A stretch of 64,000 bases of DNA from Fremontodendron californicum (lineage: Eukaryota > Streptophyta > Magnoliopsida > Malvales > Malvaceae), in assembly GCA_030761205.1 (NCBI GenBank), contig JAULJL010000024.1, forward strand, positions 19,834,126-19,898,125, given 5' to 3'. Below, in pieces: positions 1-12,135 of this stretch; the first letter of the stretch is position 1, and every line of letters begins with the position of its first letter. The notes beneath the pieces were generated by a model. That model was not told the DNA's origin, searched no databases, and worked only from the letters and a program-made list of their open reading frames with translations. The position numbers and the translations under genes are program-made.

Positions 1-1115
1 CAAACTTTATCTTTTTCCTTTTGAGCTCCGATTCCAGATTTTTCTTCTCTAATCACTTACATCAAATATAAAACTCATTTCTAGAAGTTTTCATAATTTT
101 ACGAGCTCGTTTTCTATTTTTTTTTATTTTTCTCTTGAAATTTTGGATTAGTGCCCCCGAACTTTTTTTTTTCCATTTGAGCACCGATTTCGAATTTTTC
201 TTCTCCAATCCTTTCCGTCAAATATAAAACTCAGTTCTTGAAGTTTTATAATTTTCTCGTTTTCCATTTTTTGGATTTTTCTAAATTGCCCTTTAACCCC
301 CGAAACCTCGATTTTACTTGAAATGGGCCCAATTTTTGGATTTCCTTTTTCCACTGCCTTTTTCATATATTGAATTGGAGTTGGTCCGAAAATGCCCAAT
401 TTTTACGTCTGAATTCCTCTCCGATTTAGTTTTTCCTTTTTCCTCAAAATTGGGAATTTTCTCATTTTTCCCGTTTCTCCTCCAATCGGCTCTTCCTTGG
501 GATCCACTTCAAATTGGGATTTGGGATATTTTTATTTATTTATTATTGATCAATTGGGGGCTTCAAGTTCACCGAATTGGACCACCTCTATAGTTTTCCC
601 CAAATTTGTGGTTTTCTTATTTATTCATTAAATCTTTATTTTCCTTTTTCTCTTCAATCCACATCTTCTTTCAACTCCGCTTCAAAATTGGACCTTCCAA
701 TATCCATATTTATTGATCTTAATCCATTTGGAACCTCCAATTTTGTCCAATTTGATCGTTTACGCACTTTTTCCCAAATTTGTAAAATTAGGTATTTTTC
801 CTACACTGAATTTTTGCAATCTGTCTTTCAAACTCTCTATCTTCAATTGTAGATTTTTTATTATCAAAATTCTTTCACCATTGTTCAATTCAACTCTAAC
901 TCTCCATTTTTACTGAGAGTTGACTTTTTGAATGGTTGACTTTTCAAGGTTGTCTTTTTCAAAGTTGACTTTTTTCGGGTTGACGTTTCATGTTGACCTC
1001 CGAATCAAAGTGTTGGAGCCCCATCTGTGGAATGGTGGAAGTTTCTTTTCATTCCGAGAAGTTGAAAGGAGAACTTTCCTTGTTTAGGGAGCGCAGACAA
1101 AATTAGGTGTCTACA
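1..1115 (-). mobile_element. LTR fragment of a large gypsy-type element, reverse orientation
   Basis: The right edge reads gacaaaattaggtgtctaca, the reverse complement of the LTR start seen at 15377 (tgtagacacctaattttgtc). Upstream is the same run of short gttgactttt-type motifs and T-rich text found in reverse at 34481-35348. It is therefore the 5' part of an LTR on the minus strand, related to but diverged from the solo LTR at 11228-35348. It abuts the satellite at 1116 and its other end lies outside the window, so solo LTR versus full element cannot be decided. The short open frames here are chance. Confidence 0.8.
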
Positions 1116-4100
1116 TCAATGTTTTAAAATTCACTAAAAAAATTTAAAAAATTAGAATTAATAGATAAAACGATGTTTTTGGGACGAAATTGGCGACAAA
1201 CCTAAACCCTAAACCCTAAATCCATATAAATAATACTATGGTCTCGTACATTACAATTGAATTTTGCCTCGAGTAAGATGGAAAACGATCATATTCAATG
1301 ATTTCAAATTCACTCAAAAAGCAAAAAAATAGAATTAATAGCTAAAACGATGTTTTTTTGTGACGACATCAGCGACAAACCTAAATCCATATAAATAATA
1401 TTATGTACTCGTACATTGCAGTTTAACTTTGTCTCATGTAAGAAGGAAAACAATCAAATACAATGTTTTAAAATTCTCTAAAAAACCAAAAAAAAAATAG
1501 AATTAATAGCTAAAACAATATTTTTTGGGACGCAATAGACGACAAACCTAAACCCTAAATCCATATAAATAATACCATGGTCTTGTACATTAAAATTGAA
1601 TTTTGCCTCGAGTAAGAAGGAAAATGATCAAAATCAATGTTTTAAAATTCACAAAAAAAAATGAAAAATAGAACTATTAGCTAAAACGATGTTTTTTGGG
1701 ACGAAATCAACAATAAACCTAAACCCTAAACCTTAAATCCATATAAATAATACTATGGTCTTGTACATTACAATTGAATTTTGTCTCGAGTAAGAAGGAA
1801 AATGATCTAATTCAATGTTTTAAAATTCACAAAAAAAAAATGGAAAATTATAATTAATAGCTAAAATGATTTTTCTGGGGAAAAAATCGGTGACAAACCC
1901 AAACCCTAAACCCTAAATCGAAACAAATAATACTACGCTCTCGTACATTACAATTGAATTTTGTCTCGAGTAAGAAGGAAAAAGATCAAATTCAGTATTT
2001 TAAAATTCACAAAAAAAAATAGAATTAATAGCTAAAACGATGTTTTTCGGGACGAAATTGGCGATAAACCTAAACCCTAAATCCATATAAATAATACTAT
2101 GGTCTCGTACATTACAATTGAATTTTGTCTCGAGTAAGATGGAAAATGATTATATTCAATGATTTCAAATTCACTAAAAAAACCCAAAAATTAGAAAGAA
2201 TAGCTAAAATGATGTTTTTTTGGGACGACATCAGCGACAAACCTAAATCCATATAAATAATACTATGGACTCGTACATTGCAGTTTAATTTTGTCTCGTG
2301 TAAGAAGGAAAACAATCAAATACAATGTTTTAAAATTCACTAAAAAACCAAAAAAAATAAAAGAATTAATAGCTAAGACAATATTTTTTGGGACGCAATC
2401 GATGACAAACCTAAACCCTAAATCCATATAAAAAATACCATGATCTTGTACATTACAATTGAATTTTGCCTCGAGTAAGAAGGAAAATGATCAAATTCAA
2501 TGTTTTAAAATTCACAAAAAAAAAATCAAAAAATAGAATTAATAGCTAAAACGATGTTTTTGGGACGAAATCTGCAACAAACCTAAACCCTAAACCTTAA
2601 ATCCATATAAATAATACTATGGTCTCGTACATTACAATTGAATTTTGTCTCGAGTAAGAAGGAAAATGATCTAATTCAATGTTTTAAAATTCACTAAAAA
2701 ATTGGAAAACTAGAATTAATAGCTAAAATGATTTTTTTTGGGGACAAAATCGGTGACAAACCCAAATCCTAAACCCTAGATCAATATAAATAATACTACG
2801 CTCTCATACATTACAATTGAATTTTGTCTCGAGTAAGATGGAAAAAGATCTAATTCAATATTTTAAAATTCACAAAAAAAAAAAAATAGAATTAATAACT
2901 AAAACGATGTTTTTTGGGACAAAATTGGCGATAAACCTAAACCCTAAATCCATATAAATAATACTATGGTCTCGTACATTACAATTGAATTTTGTCTCGA
3001 GTAAGAAGGAAAACGGTCAAATTCAATGTTTTAAAATTCACAAAAAAAACTGAAAAATTAGAATAAATAGCTAAAACGGATTTTTGGGAGAAAATTGGCG
3101 ACAAACCTAAACCCCAAACCCTAAATCCATATAAATAATACTATCGACTCGTACATTACAATTGAATTTTGTCCTGAGTAAAAACGAAAAACAATGAAAT
3201 TCAATATTTTAAAATTCACTTAAAAAACTGAAAAAATTAGAACTAATAGCTAAAACGATGTTTATTGGGAAGAAATCAGCGACAAACCTAAACCTTGAAC
3301 CGTAAATCCATATAAATAATACTATGGTCACGTACATTATGATTGAATTTTGTCTCGAGTAAGAAGGAAAACGATCAAATTCGATGTTTTAAAATTCACA
3401 AAAAAAAGGAAAAAAAATAGAAATAACAAACTAAATGATGTTTTTTGGAACGAAATTGGCGACAAACCTAAACCCTAAACCTTAAACCCTAAATCCATAT
3501 AAATAATACTATGGTCTCGTACATTACAATTGAATTTTATCTCGAGTAAGAAGAAAAACGATCATATACAATGATTTCAAATTCACAAAAAAGCCCAAAA
3601 AATTAGAATTAATAGCTAAAACGATGTTTTTTAGGACAAAATCAGTGACAAACCTAAACCCTAAACTCTAAATCCACATAAATAATACTATGGTCTCGTA
3701 CATTGCAGTTTAATTTTCTCTGGTAAGAAGGAAAGCGATCAAATTCAATGTTTTAAAATTCACTAAAAAAATAAAAAAAAAGAATTAATAGCTAAAACAA
3801 TGATTTGTAGAAAGCAATCGGCGACAAACCTTAACACTAAACACTCAATCCATATAAACAATACTATGGTCTCGTACATTACAATTGAATTTTGTCTCGA
3901 GTAAGAAGGAAAATGATCAAATTCAATGTTTTAAAATTCAATAAAAAAATAGAATTAATAGCTAAAACGATGTTTTTTGGAATGAAATCGCCGACAACCC
4001 TAAACCCTAAATCCATATAAATAATATTATGGTCTCGTACATTACAATTGAATTTTGTCTCGAGTAAGAAGGGAAAAGATCTAATTCAATGTTTTAGAAT

Positions 4101-6908
4101 TCACTAAATAAACCAAAAAATTAGAATTAATAGCTAAAACAATTTTTTTAAGGACAAAGTCAGCGACAAACCTGAAACATAAATCCTAAAACCATATAAA
4201 TAATACTACGCTCTTGTACATTACAATTGAATTTTGTCATGAGTAAGAAGGAAAACGATCAAATTCAATATTTTAAAATCTACAAAAAAAAAAATAAAAA
4301 AAAAAATAGAATTAATGGCTAAAACAATGTTTATTGGGAAGAAATCAGCAACAAACCTAAATCCTAAACCCTAAATCCATATAAATAATACTATTGTCCC
4401 GTACATTACAATTGAATTTTGTCTCGAGTAAGAAGGAACACGATCAAATTCAATGTTATAAAATTCACTAAAAACACCCAAAAATTAGAATTAATAGCTA
4501 AAATGATGTTTTTTGGGACGAAATTCGTGACAAACCGAAACCCTAAATCCATAGAAATAATACTATTGTCTCGTACATTATAATTAAATTTTGTCTCGAG
4601 TAAAAAGGAAAATGATCATATTCAATGATTTCAAGTTCACTAAAAACACCCAAAAAATTAATAGCCAAAACGATTTTTTAGGGACGAAATCGGCGACAAA
4701 CCTAAACCCTAAATCCATACAAATAATACTATGGTCTCGTACATTGCAGTTTAAATTTGTCTCGTGTAAGAAGGAAAACGATCAAATTCAATGTTTTAAA
4801 ATTTACTAAAAAACCAAAAAAAATATAATTAATAGCGAAACCGATGTTTTTTGGGACGCAATCAGCGACAAACCTAAACCCTAAACAATAAATCCATTTA
4901 AATAATACTGTGGTCTCGTACATTACAATTGAATTTGTCTCGAGTAAGAAGGAAAACTATCAAATTCAATGTTTTAAAATTCACAACAAAAAAAATAGAA
5001 TTAATAGCTAAAACAATGTTTTTTGGGACGAAATCAGCCACAAACCTAAACCCTAAACCCTAAATTCATATAAATAATACTATGGTCTCGTATATTACAA
5101 TTGAATTTTGTCTCGAGTAAGAAGGAAAACAATCAAATTCAATGTTTTAAAATTCATTAAAAAAAATCGAATTAATAGCTAAAATGATTTTTTAGGACAA
5201 AATCGATGACAAACCTAAACCATAAACCCCAAACCCTAAAACCATATAAATAGTACTACGCTCTCGTACATTACAATTGAATTTTGTTTCAAATAAGAAG
5301 GAAAATGATCAAATTCAATATTTTAAAATTCACAAAAAAAAAATAAAAAAATTAGAATTAATAGATAAAAAGATGTTTATTGACAAGAAATCGACGACAA
5401 CCCTAAACCCTAAATCCATATAAATAATACTATGGTCTCGAACATTACAATTGAATTTTGTCTCGAGTAAGAAGGAAGACGATCAAATTCAATGTTTTAA
5501 AATTCACTAAAAAAAGGGAAAATTAGAATTAATTGCTAAAACGATGTTTTTTGGGACAAAATCGACGACAAACCTAAACCCCAAACCCTAAATCCATATA
5601 AAAAATACAGTATTCTCGTACATTACCATTGAATTTTGTCTTGAGTTAGAAGAAAAACAATGAAATTCAATTTTTTAAAATTCACTAACAAAATTGAAAA
5701 TATTAGAATTAATAGCTAAAATGATGTTTATTGGGACGAAATCAGCAACCCTAAACCCTAAATCCATATAAATAATACTATGGCCTCGTATATTACAATT
5801 GAATTTTATGTCGAGTAAGAAGGAAAACGATCAAATTATTTATTTTAAAATTCACGAAAAAAAAATAGAATTAATAGCTAAAACGATATCCTTTGGGATG
5901 AAATTGTCGACAATCCGAAACCCTAAACCCTAAATCCATATAAATAATAATATGGTCTCGTACATTACAATTGAATTTTGTCTCGAGTAAGAAGGAAAAC
6001 GATCATATTCAATGATTTCAAATTCACTAAAAAAAAACCCAAAAAATTAGAATTAATAGCTAAAACGATGTTTTTTGGGACAAAACCGGCGACAACCCTA
6101 AACCCTAAATCCATATAAATAATACTATGGTCTTGTACATTGCAATTTAATTTTTTCTCCTGTAAGAAGGAAAACGATCAAATTCAATGTTTTAAAATTC
6201 ACTAAAAAAGATGAAAAATTATTAATCGCTAAAACGATGTTTTTTGGTACGCAATCGGCGACAAACCTAAACCATAAACCCTAATCTATAAAAATAATAC
6301 TATGGTCTCGTACATTACAATTGAATTTTGTCTCGAGTAAGAATGAAAACAATCAAATTCAATGTTTTAAAATTCACAATAAAAATCAAAGATTATAATT
6401 AATAGCTAAAATGATGTTTTTTGGGACGAAATCTGCGACAAACCTAAACCCTAAACCCTAAATCTATATAAATAATACTATGGTCTCATACATTACAATT
6501 GAATTTTGTCTAGAGTAAGAAGGAAAATGATCTAATTCAATGTTTTAAAATTCACTAAAAAAAATCAAAAAATTAGAATTAATAGCTAAAATGATTTTTT
6601 TTCGACAAAATCGGCGACAAACCTAAACCCTAAAACCATTTAAATAATACTACACTCTCATACATTACAATTGAATTTTGTCTCGAGTAAGAAGCAAAAC
6701 GATCAAATTCAATATTTTAAAATTCACAAAAAAAAAAAAAAAAAAAAAAAAACTGAAAAAAATTGAATTAATTGCTAAAACGATGTTTATTAGGAATAAA
6801 TCGGTGGCGAACCTATACCCTATACCCTATGGTCAGGTACATTACAATTGAATTTTGTCTCGAGTAAGAAGGAAAACGATCAAATTCAATGTCTTAAAAT
6901 TCACTAAA
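1116..6908. repeat. ~175-bp satellite array with higher-order variants
   Basis: About 33 head-to-tail monomers occur. The landmark ctcgagtaagaagg (or a variant) recurs from about 1267 to 6855, giving a mean spacing near 175 bp. Each monomer carries a telomere-like stretch (aaaccctaaaccctaaa), then ccatataaataatactatgg, acattacaattgaattttg, an A-rich run and agctaaaacgatg. Individual monomers differ by point changes and small indels. Three diagnostic variants recur in fixed order (see findings). No coding potential is seen. A monomer near nucleosome length is typical of centromeric or pericentromeric plant satellites; that location is inferred. Confidence 0.95.
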
Positions 6909-8698
6909 TGATAAGTGCTTAAATTCATATCTTTTCATATATCAATTCCTTATATTTTATGCTTAGTTCGTTGAAATCCTTGGTAATTTACTATGGTTTT
7001 GTGATTTGGAAGATAATGATTACTATGGACTTGAAAAGAGTTAATTTGGACAAGAAATGAAGCTTCTAGCACAAAGGAAAGTTGACTGCTCATAAAGGAG
7101 ACACTATGTGGCTAAACCTATCCTAAACCTTCCATAAATAAACTAGTGGCTTATCATATACTCTTTATCCATAAAATCCCTGGTCTAAAAACACACTCCC
7201 ACACCTAAATGAGGGCTAGCGGAAAGATATTTTGCACAAGGAAGAAGTCAACCGCCACCCTTTATTTAAACACCATGGGTTGCCTTAATTTTTCCTTTGT
7301 TGAATGACCTAGCTGAAATATATGTTTCTCCTTGTCAAAGTTGGATTAACGGCTGTCAACTTGTTAACCTTGCATTAATTGCAAGAATCTTTCTTTAAAA
7401 CTAATCCTTGTCAAAGTAGGAGACTTAAGTCAGCTATGACTTTCCTTATTTCTACATGCTTTGGCTGCAACTCTTATTTCTTTCATTAAATCCATTAATT
7501 CAACCGCAAGTCACCCTCTCTTTCCTTAGGTAAGAAAACCTTGGTTGCCAAGTCTCCTATCTTTCCTTAAACACATTGAGAAGTCAACCACCTTTCCTTA
7601 ATATTTTAACCCTGGCCGCAAGTTAGCAAAAGAGAAGGAAAGAGTCACAACTCATTAAAAGGAAGCCCTACATGCTGCCTATAAATAGAGAGCAAAGGGG
7701 GAGCCACAAAACACACTTCTAAAAGCTTTTATTTTCTGATTTTTTTCTTTGTTTGAGAGAGTTTGAGAGAGCAAGAGGTTGAATAATTAATATTTTTCTC
7801 CTTTTTCTTTCTTTCTTTACTTTCTTTCTTTACTTTTCTTCTTAGTTTCTCTTTGATTTTCTGTTTATGTTAATAATGCCTATGCAAGGCTAAACTTATT
7901 TTTTGTTAAGGGTGATTTCAAAGCCCTAGACATGTTTTGTAATTGATTTTTAGATTCTATTTGTCATTAATTTTCTATCAAAGTTGCTTATGTTCTTCTA
8001 TAAGAATTGTTTATGATGTTGTCTTGATTTGTTTAGGTTGCAAACTAGATATATCTTGATAATTATCTAATGCTAGTTTAGGAGTCTTGATGCGTAATTG
8101 TCTTGATTTCTTATTCATAAGTGGCAATTTGTGATTAATGATTATGGTCAAGTTTTCGATAATTGCAAAGTGGAACATAACCTGTGTTGAATGAATCCAT
8201 GTTTATGTGTTTGTTGCTTAAGATAAACCTATCATTCTCATTGTAAAGCTGCCATTAAATTTAATTTAGAGAGCTTATTCTAGGTTGTTTGATGGTTAGA
8301 GATTAAATAGAGAGCTTGTTCTATTTAACGATGAACTATGGAAAGATTGGGGTAACAGAGCTTGTTGTTATCTACGGTTGATAGTTTTGATAGATTATTG
8401 ATGTTGATAGATCTGATTATTGATTCTCAATGATGTCTAGTGATGGAGAATGAAACCTTAACCATACTACCCATATTTGATATTCTCTTACTTATTTGCT
8501 TCTTACTTTTATTATTTGCTTTAGTTTTAAAACATCTTAAAACCCCCTTTTCTTTACTTGTCTTTGAACTTAATTGATAAACTAATTACTTATAAATTAA
8601 AACCCAATCCTTGTGGACTTGACCCTTGCTAACTACTATACTTACAATTGATCCTTCTAGTGCAAGGTTAAATAAGATATACTCTTTTGAGTGCATCA
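6909..8698 (+). repeat. 5' LTR of the Athila-type element
   Basis: The 1790-bp LTR runs from tgataagtgc to gtgcatca. It matches 40170-41942 with visible substitutions and indels; for example, a short gtaggtgtttt stretch present near 40270 is missing near 7000. A TATA box is at 7680 and a pyrimidine-rich tract follows at about 7795-7860. No ORF. Confidence 0.92.
7680..7688 (+). promoter_or_regulatory. TATA box of the Athila-type 5' LTR
   Basis: TATAAATAG lies in the middle of the LTR, followed by agagcaaagg. The same motif is at 40954-40962 in the 3' LTR. It fits a pol II start about 30 bp downstream; the start itself is inferred. Confidence 0.7.
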
Positions 8699-8704
8699 AG
8701 TTTT

Positions 8705-8724
8705 TGGCGCCATTGTTGGGGATT
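8705..8724 (+). other. Primer binding site, tRNA-Asp type
   Basis: tggcgccattgttggggat begins 7 bases after the LTR end. Plant tRNA-Asp ends in a sequence whose complement is tggcgccgttgccggggat, so only a few mismatches are seen. This primer is usual in Athila elements. Confidence 0.8.
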
Positions 8725-8912
8725 GCTTCTTTTAGTATATTTGTTATTTGGTTTATTCTTACTTTTAGTTCTAATTAGTTACTTTCTTGTTTTTGTTTTT
8801 CAGTGAATGTTCCAAGCTCCTGAAAAAGACTAAAATCATTTAAGATTTAGGAGAATCTTGGAATTTGTTGCTTCATACCTTAATTCAAGCAAGGAGTTGA
8901 TCCAAAGGAGAA

Positions 8913-10440
8913 ATGGCAGCGAACACCCTAACTCTTAAAGAGCTAGCCGCGCCAAACTTGGATCAACAACCATTATGCATTGAATATGCTAATCATGAGG
9001 TACCTTTTGAATCAAAATCTAGTTTGATTCATCTTCTCCCAACTTTTCATGGTTTTGTAGGAGAGGATCCAAATAAGCACCTCAAGGAATTCCATGTAGT
9101 TTGCTCAAGCATGAGACCAACAGGGGTCACGGAAGAGCAAATTAAGTTAAGAGCCTTCCCATTCTCTCTAGCTGATTCTGCGAAGGAATGGCTCTACTAT
9201 TTACCATCCGAGACCATAACTACATGGAATGGTATGAAGAAAGCATTCTTGGAAAGGTATTTCCCAGCATCTAAGGCTGCCAACATTAGAAAATAGATAT
9301 GTGGGATTTGGCAATACAACGGAGAGTCCTTGTATGAATATTGGGAGAGGTTCAAGAAACTTTATGCATCATGCCCACACCATCAGATTAGTGAATAACT
9401 TCTCATCCAATATTTCTATGAAGGTCTCATGCCCATGGAGAGAAGCATGATAGATTCCGTAAGTGGGGGAGCTCTCGTTGATAAGACTCCTGAAGCTGCT
9501 AGGATTCTCATCTCCAACATGACAGCCAACTCCCAACAATTCTCTATGAGACATGAACAACCACCACCCAAGAAAGTCAATGAGGTAAGTACATCATCCC
9601 TTGAACAAAAAATTTCCCAACTGACTTCTCTTGTGCAACAATTGGCTGTAGGTATATACAGCAAACTAAGGCTTGTGGCATATGTTCTACCATGGGGCAC
9701 CAAACGGATATGAACATGTGAATGCCTTGGGTAGATTTCAGAATCAACAACGAAAATATGATCCCTACTCAAACACTTACAATCCAGGATGGAGGGATCA
9801 TCCAAACTTCAATTATGGAGGAAACCAATCACAAGCTGCTCCTCCACCATTTGAAAATAGACCACCGAGTTTTTAGCAAATAGTACAACAACGATACCGA
9901 ACCCGACAACAAGTGCCACCCCCAAAGAGTTCAGGTGAGTCTCTTGAAGATCTTGTCAAATTCCTTACTACTAATGCAATTCAATTTCAACAGGAAATAA
10001 GGGGAAATCAATAGGAAACAAAGGCAAGTATCCGAAATTTGGAGATTCAATTGGGGCAAATGGCAACAATAATGAGTCAAATGCAAGCAAGGGATTCCGG
10101 GAAATTACCTTCTCAAACTATAGTGAATCCAAGAGAAAATGCCAATGCCATAACTCTAAGAAGTGGGAAACAGCTTGAGACACCACAAAAGGATAGTGCT
10201 CAAGGGGAGGACAACACCAATGCATCATCTTCACAACAAAATGAGCCAATTGCTAAGGTAAACCCTAAACCATCTTTTCCTTCTTATATAACTCCTCCAC
10301 ATTTTCCTACCAGGTTAGCAAAGTCCAAGAAGGAGGAGCAAAATAAGGAAATTTTGGAAACCATCCAGAAAGTAGAGGTGAACTTTCCTTTACTAGATGC
10401 TATTAAGCAAGTGCCAAGATATGCAAAGTTTTTGAAATAA
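8913..10440 (+). pseudogene. gag: Broken gag of the Athila-type element
   Basis: The frame starts MAANTLTLKEL at 8913. Residues ~40-127 show the capsid-type Retrotrans_gag pattern (HLLPTFHGF, KLRAFPFSLADSAKEWLYYL, FLERYFP). In-frame stops at 9294 (TAG) and 9396 (TAA) cut it. The frame shifts near 9657 into a zinc-knuckle text (CGICSTMGHQTDM, with the last Cys replaced by Asn), then shifts again near 9715 into VNALGRFQNQQRKYDPYSNTY, which is typical gag C-terminal text. More stops occur near 9874 and 10012. The last part (10039-10440) contains NANAITLRSGKQLE, a hallmark of Athila gag. Gag would form the virus-like particle that packages element RNA; this copy cannot. Confidence 0.88.
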
Positions 10441-11227
10441 TTGTGCACTTCTAAACGAAAGTTGAAAGGTAATGAATCGGTAAGTGTGGGAGAAAACATT
10501 TCAGCCATTCTTCAAAAGAAACTCCCACCTAAATTCAAGGATCTAGGTATGTTCACCATTCCTTGTAAGATGGGCAACACCAGGTTTGAGCATGATATGC
10601 TAGATCTAGGAGCATCCATTAATGTCATGCCATATTCAATTTATGCTTAACTGAATCTAGGACCATTAGAGGAAACCGGTGTTATAATACAACTCGCTGA
10701 CCGTTCTAACACTTATCCCAGAGGAGTTGTAGAAGATGTCCTTATGCAAGTTAATGAGTTGGTCTTTCCCACTGATTTCTATGTTCTTGAGATGGAAGAT
10801 GAGATGTCTTCTAATCCAACATCCATTCTATTAGAGAGACCGTTCTTAAAAACAGGTAGGACTAAAACAAGTGTGCATGATGGCACCCTCACTATGAAAT
10901 TTGATGGCTAGATAATCCTTTTCAATATCTTTGAGGCTATGAGGTATCCTAGTGACGTACATTCTGTTTTTATTGACATAATTGATTCTTTGATGCAGCA
11001 AACTTATGAGCTAGATAGTGAAGATAGTTTGGAAGTGGTCCTTAGCAAATACCTCGGAATAGACGAAACTGAACAAGCTTTGAAAGACCATGTGAAAGAT
11101 GCATTGGCATCTTTACAAGTGTTGCCACCTAAAGATAAAAGGTTTGATGTTTCATTTATTGATTTGTCTTTATCTAATGAGAAACCTCTACCTTTCATTT
11201 TGCCGGCACCAACTTTGGAGTTGAAAC
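10441..11227 (+). pseudogene. pro: Protease region of the Athila-type polyprotein, broken
   Basis: This continues in the reading frame of the end of gag. The aspartic-protease motif DLGASINVMP lies at about 10595-10635 and LLERPFLKTGRTK near 10830-10865 matches the C-terminal half of gypsy proteases. In-frame stops are at 10438 (end of gag part), 10648 (just after the active site) and near 10909. The frame runs on through an acidic linker and ends in TLELK at the insertion of the nested solo LTR at 11228. The protein continues at 35354 in the same phase, because the insert plus its duplication is 24126 bp, a multiple of three. The protease would cut the Gag-Pol polyprotein; this copy is inactive. 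Confidence 0.85.
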
Positions 11228-12021
11228 TGTCGCAACCTAAAAAATAACAAGTCTCATCGCGTGCCTTTATATTCATTAAGCGTGACATTAAAAAAAACCG
11301 AGAAAAAGTCGACTTAATTCCTCTTGAAAAATGAAGGTTTTGAAAATGACCTTGAAAAAGACATGGAGCCGCCACCAATCTTTTTTAGCTAGGTGTGATC
11401 GGCCACCTATTAAAATTGGTTTTATAAAACATTTTAAAATTAATTAAAACATTTTTAAAACCTATTTCAAGTCTGCGTTATAAACCAGATAAAATCGAAG
11501 AATGGGGTTCAGGACTCGGTTATGTACAGGGAAGGATTAGCACCCCCACAATGCTCGTATAAAATGGTATCTTATTAATCGTGTGTTATCTCAAGTCTCG
11601 GTAAAAAGTCAATTTTTAATTTAGTATTTCAAGTTAATTCCCAATTTAAAGAAAAATAATTCCATTTTTAATTGAAAATGATCTTGAATTTATTAATTCA
11701 AAATTTTCCTATATTCCCCAACAAACCTGGCAAAATATTGAAATTTTTATTAATTTGAAAAAAATTTCGAATCATTCTCGTTTTAAAGAAGATATTTCGT
11801 TATTAATGATAATTGATGATATCCTCCCTAGCAAACCCGACAGAAAACTCATGAATTATTTTAACTTGGGAATATCTTTATTTTATTGAAAATCATTATC
11901 TTTTTCAAAACATTTTAAAAAATATGAATATGTATGACATAAATAAAATGACATAGCAAAGTTTAGATAATATAATGCAACCTAAATGATATGATATAAT
12001 TTAAATGGAATAGCATATTCT

Positions 12022-12135
12022 AAATGAAATGAAATATCCTAAGTAACATGATATATTCTAAATGAAATGAAATATCCTAAGTAGCATGATATATTCTAAA
12101 TGAAATGAAATATCCTAAGTAACATGATATATTCT
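12022..12135. repeat. 38-bp tandem repeat in the old solo LTR, three copies
   Basis: Three head-to-tail units containing gaaatgaaatatcctaagta and catgatatattct lie in an AT-rich part of the solo LTR. The flanks (11940-12420) are degenerate text of the same flavour (aatgaaat, catgatat). It is noncoding. Confidence 0.75.

Noticed and set aside
1116..6908. CRISPR-like or true telomeric array
   Set aside because: The repeats are contiguous 175-bp monomers without unique spacers, and telomere units make up only a small part of each.
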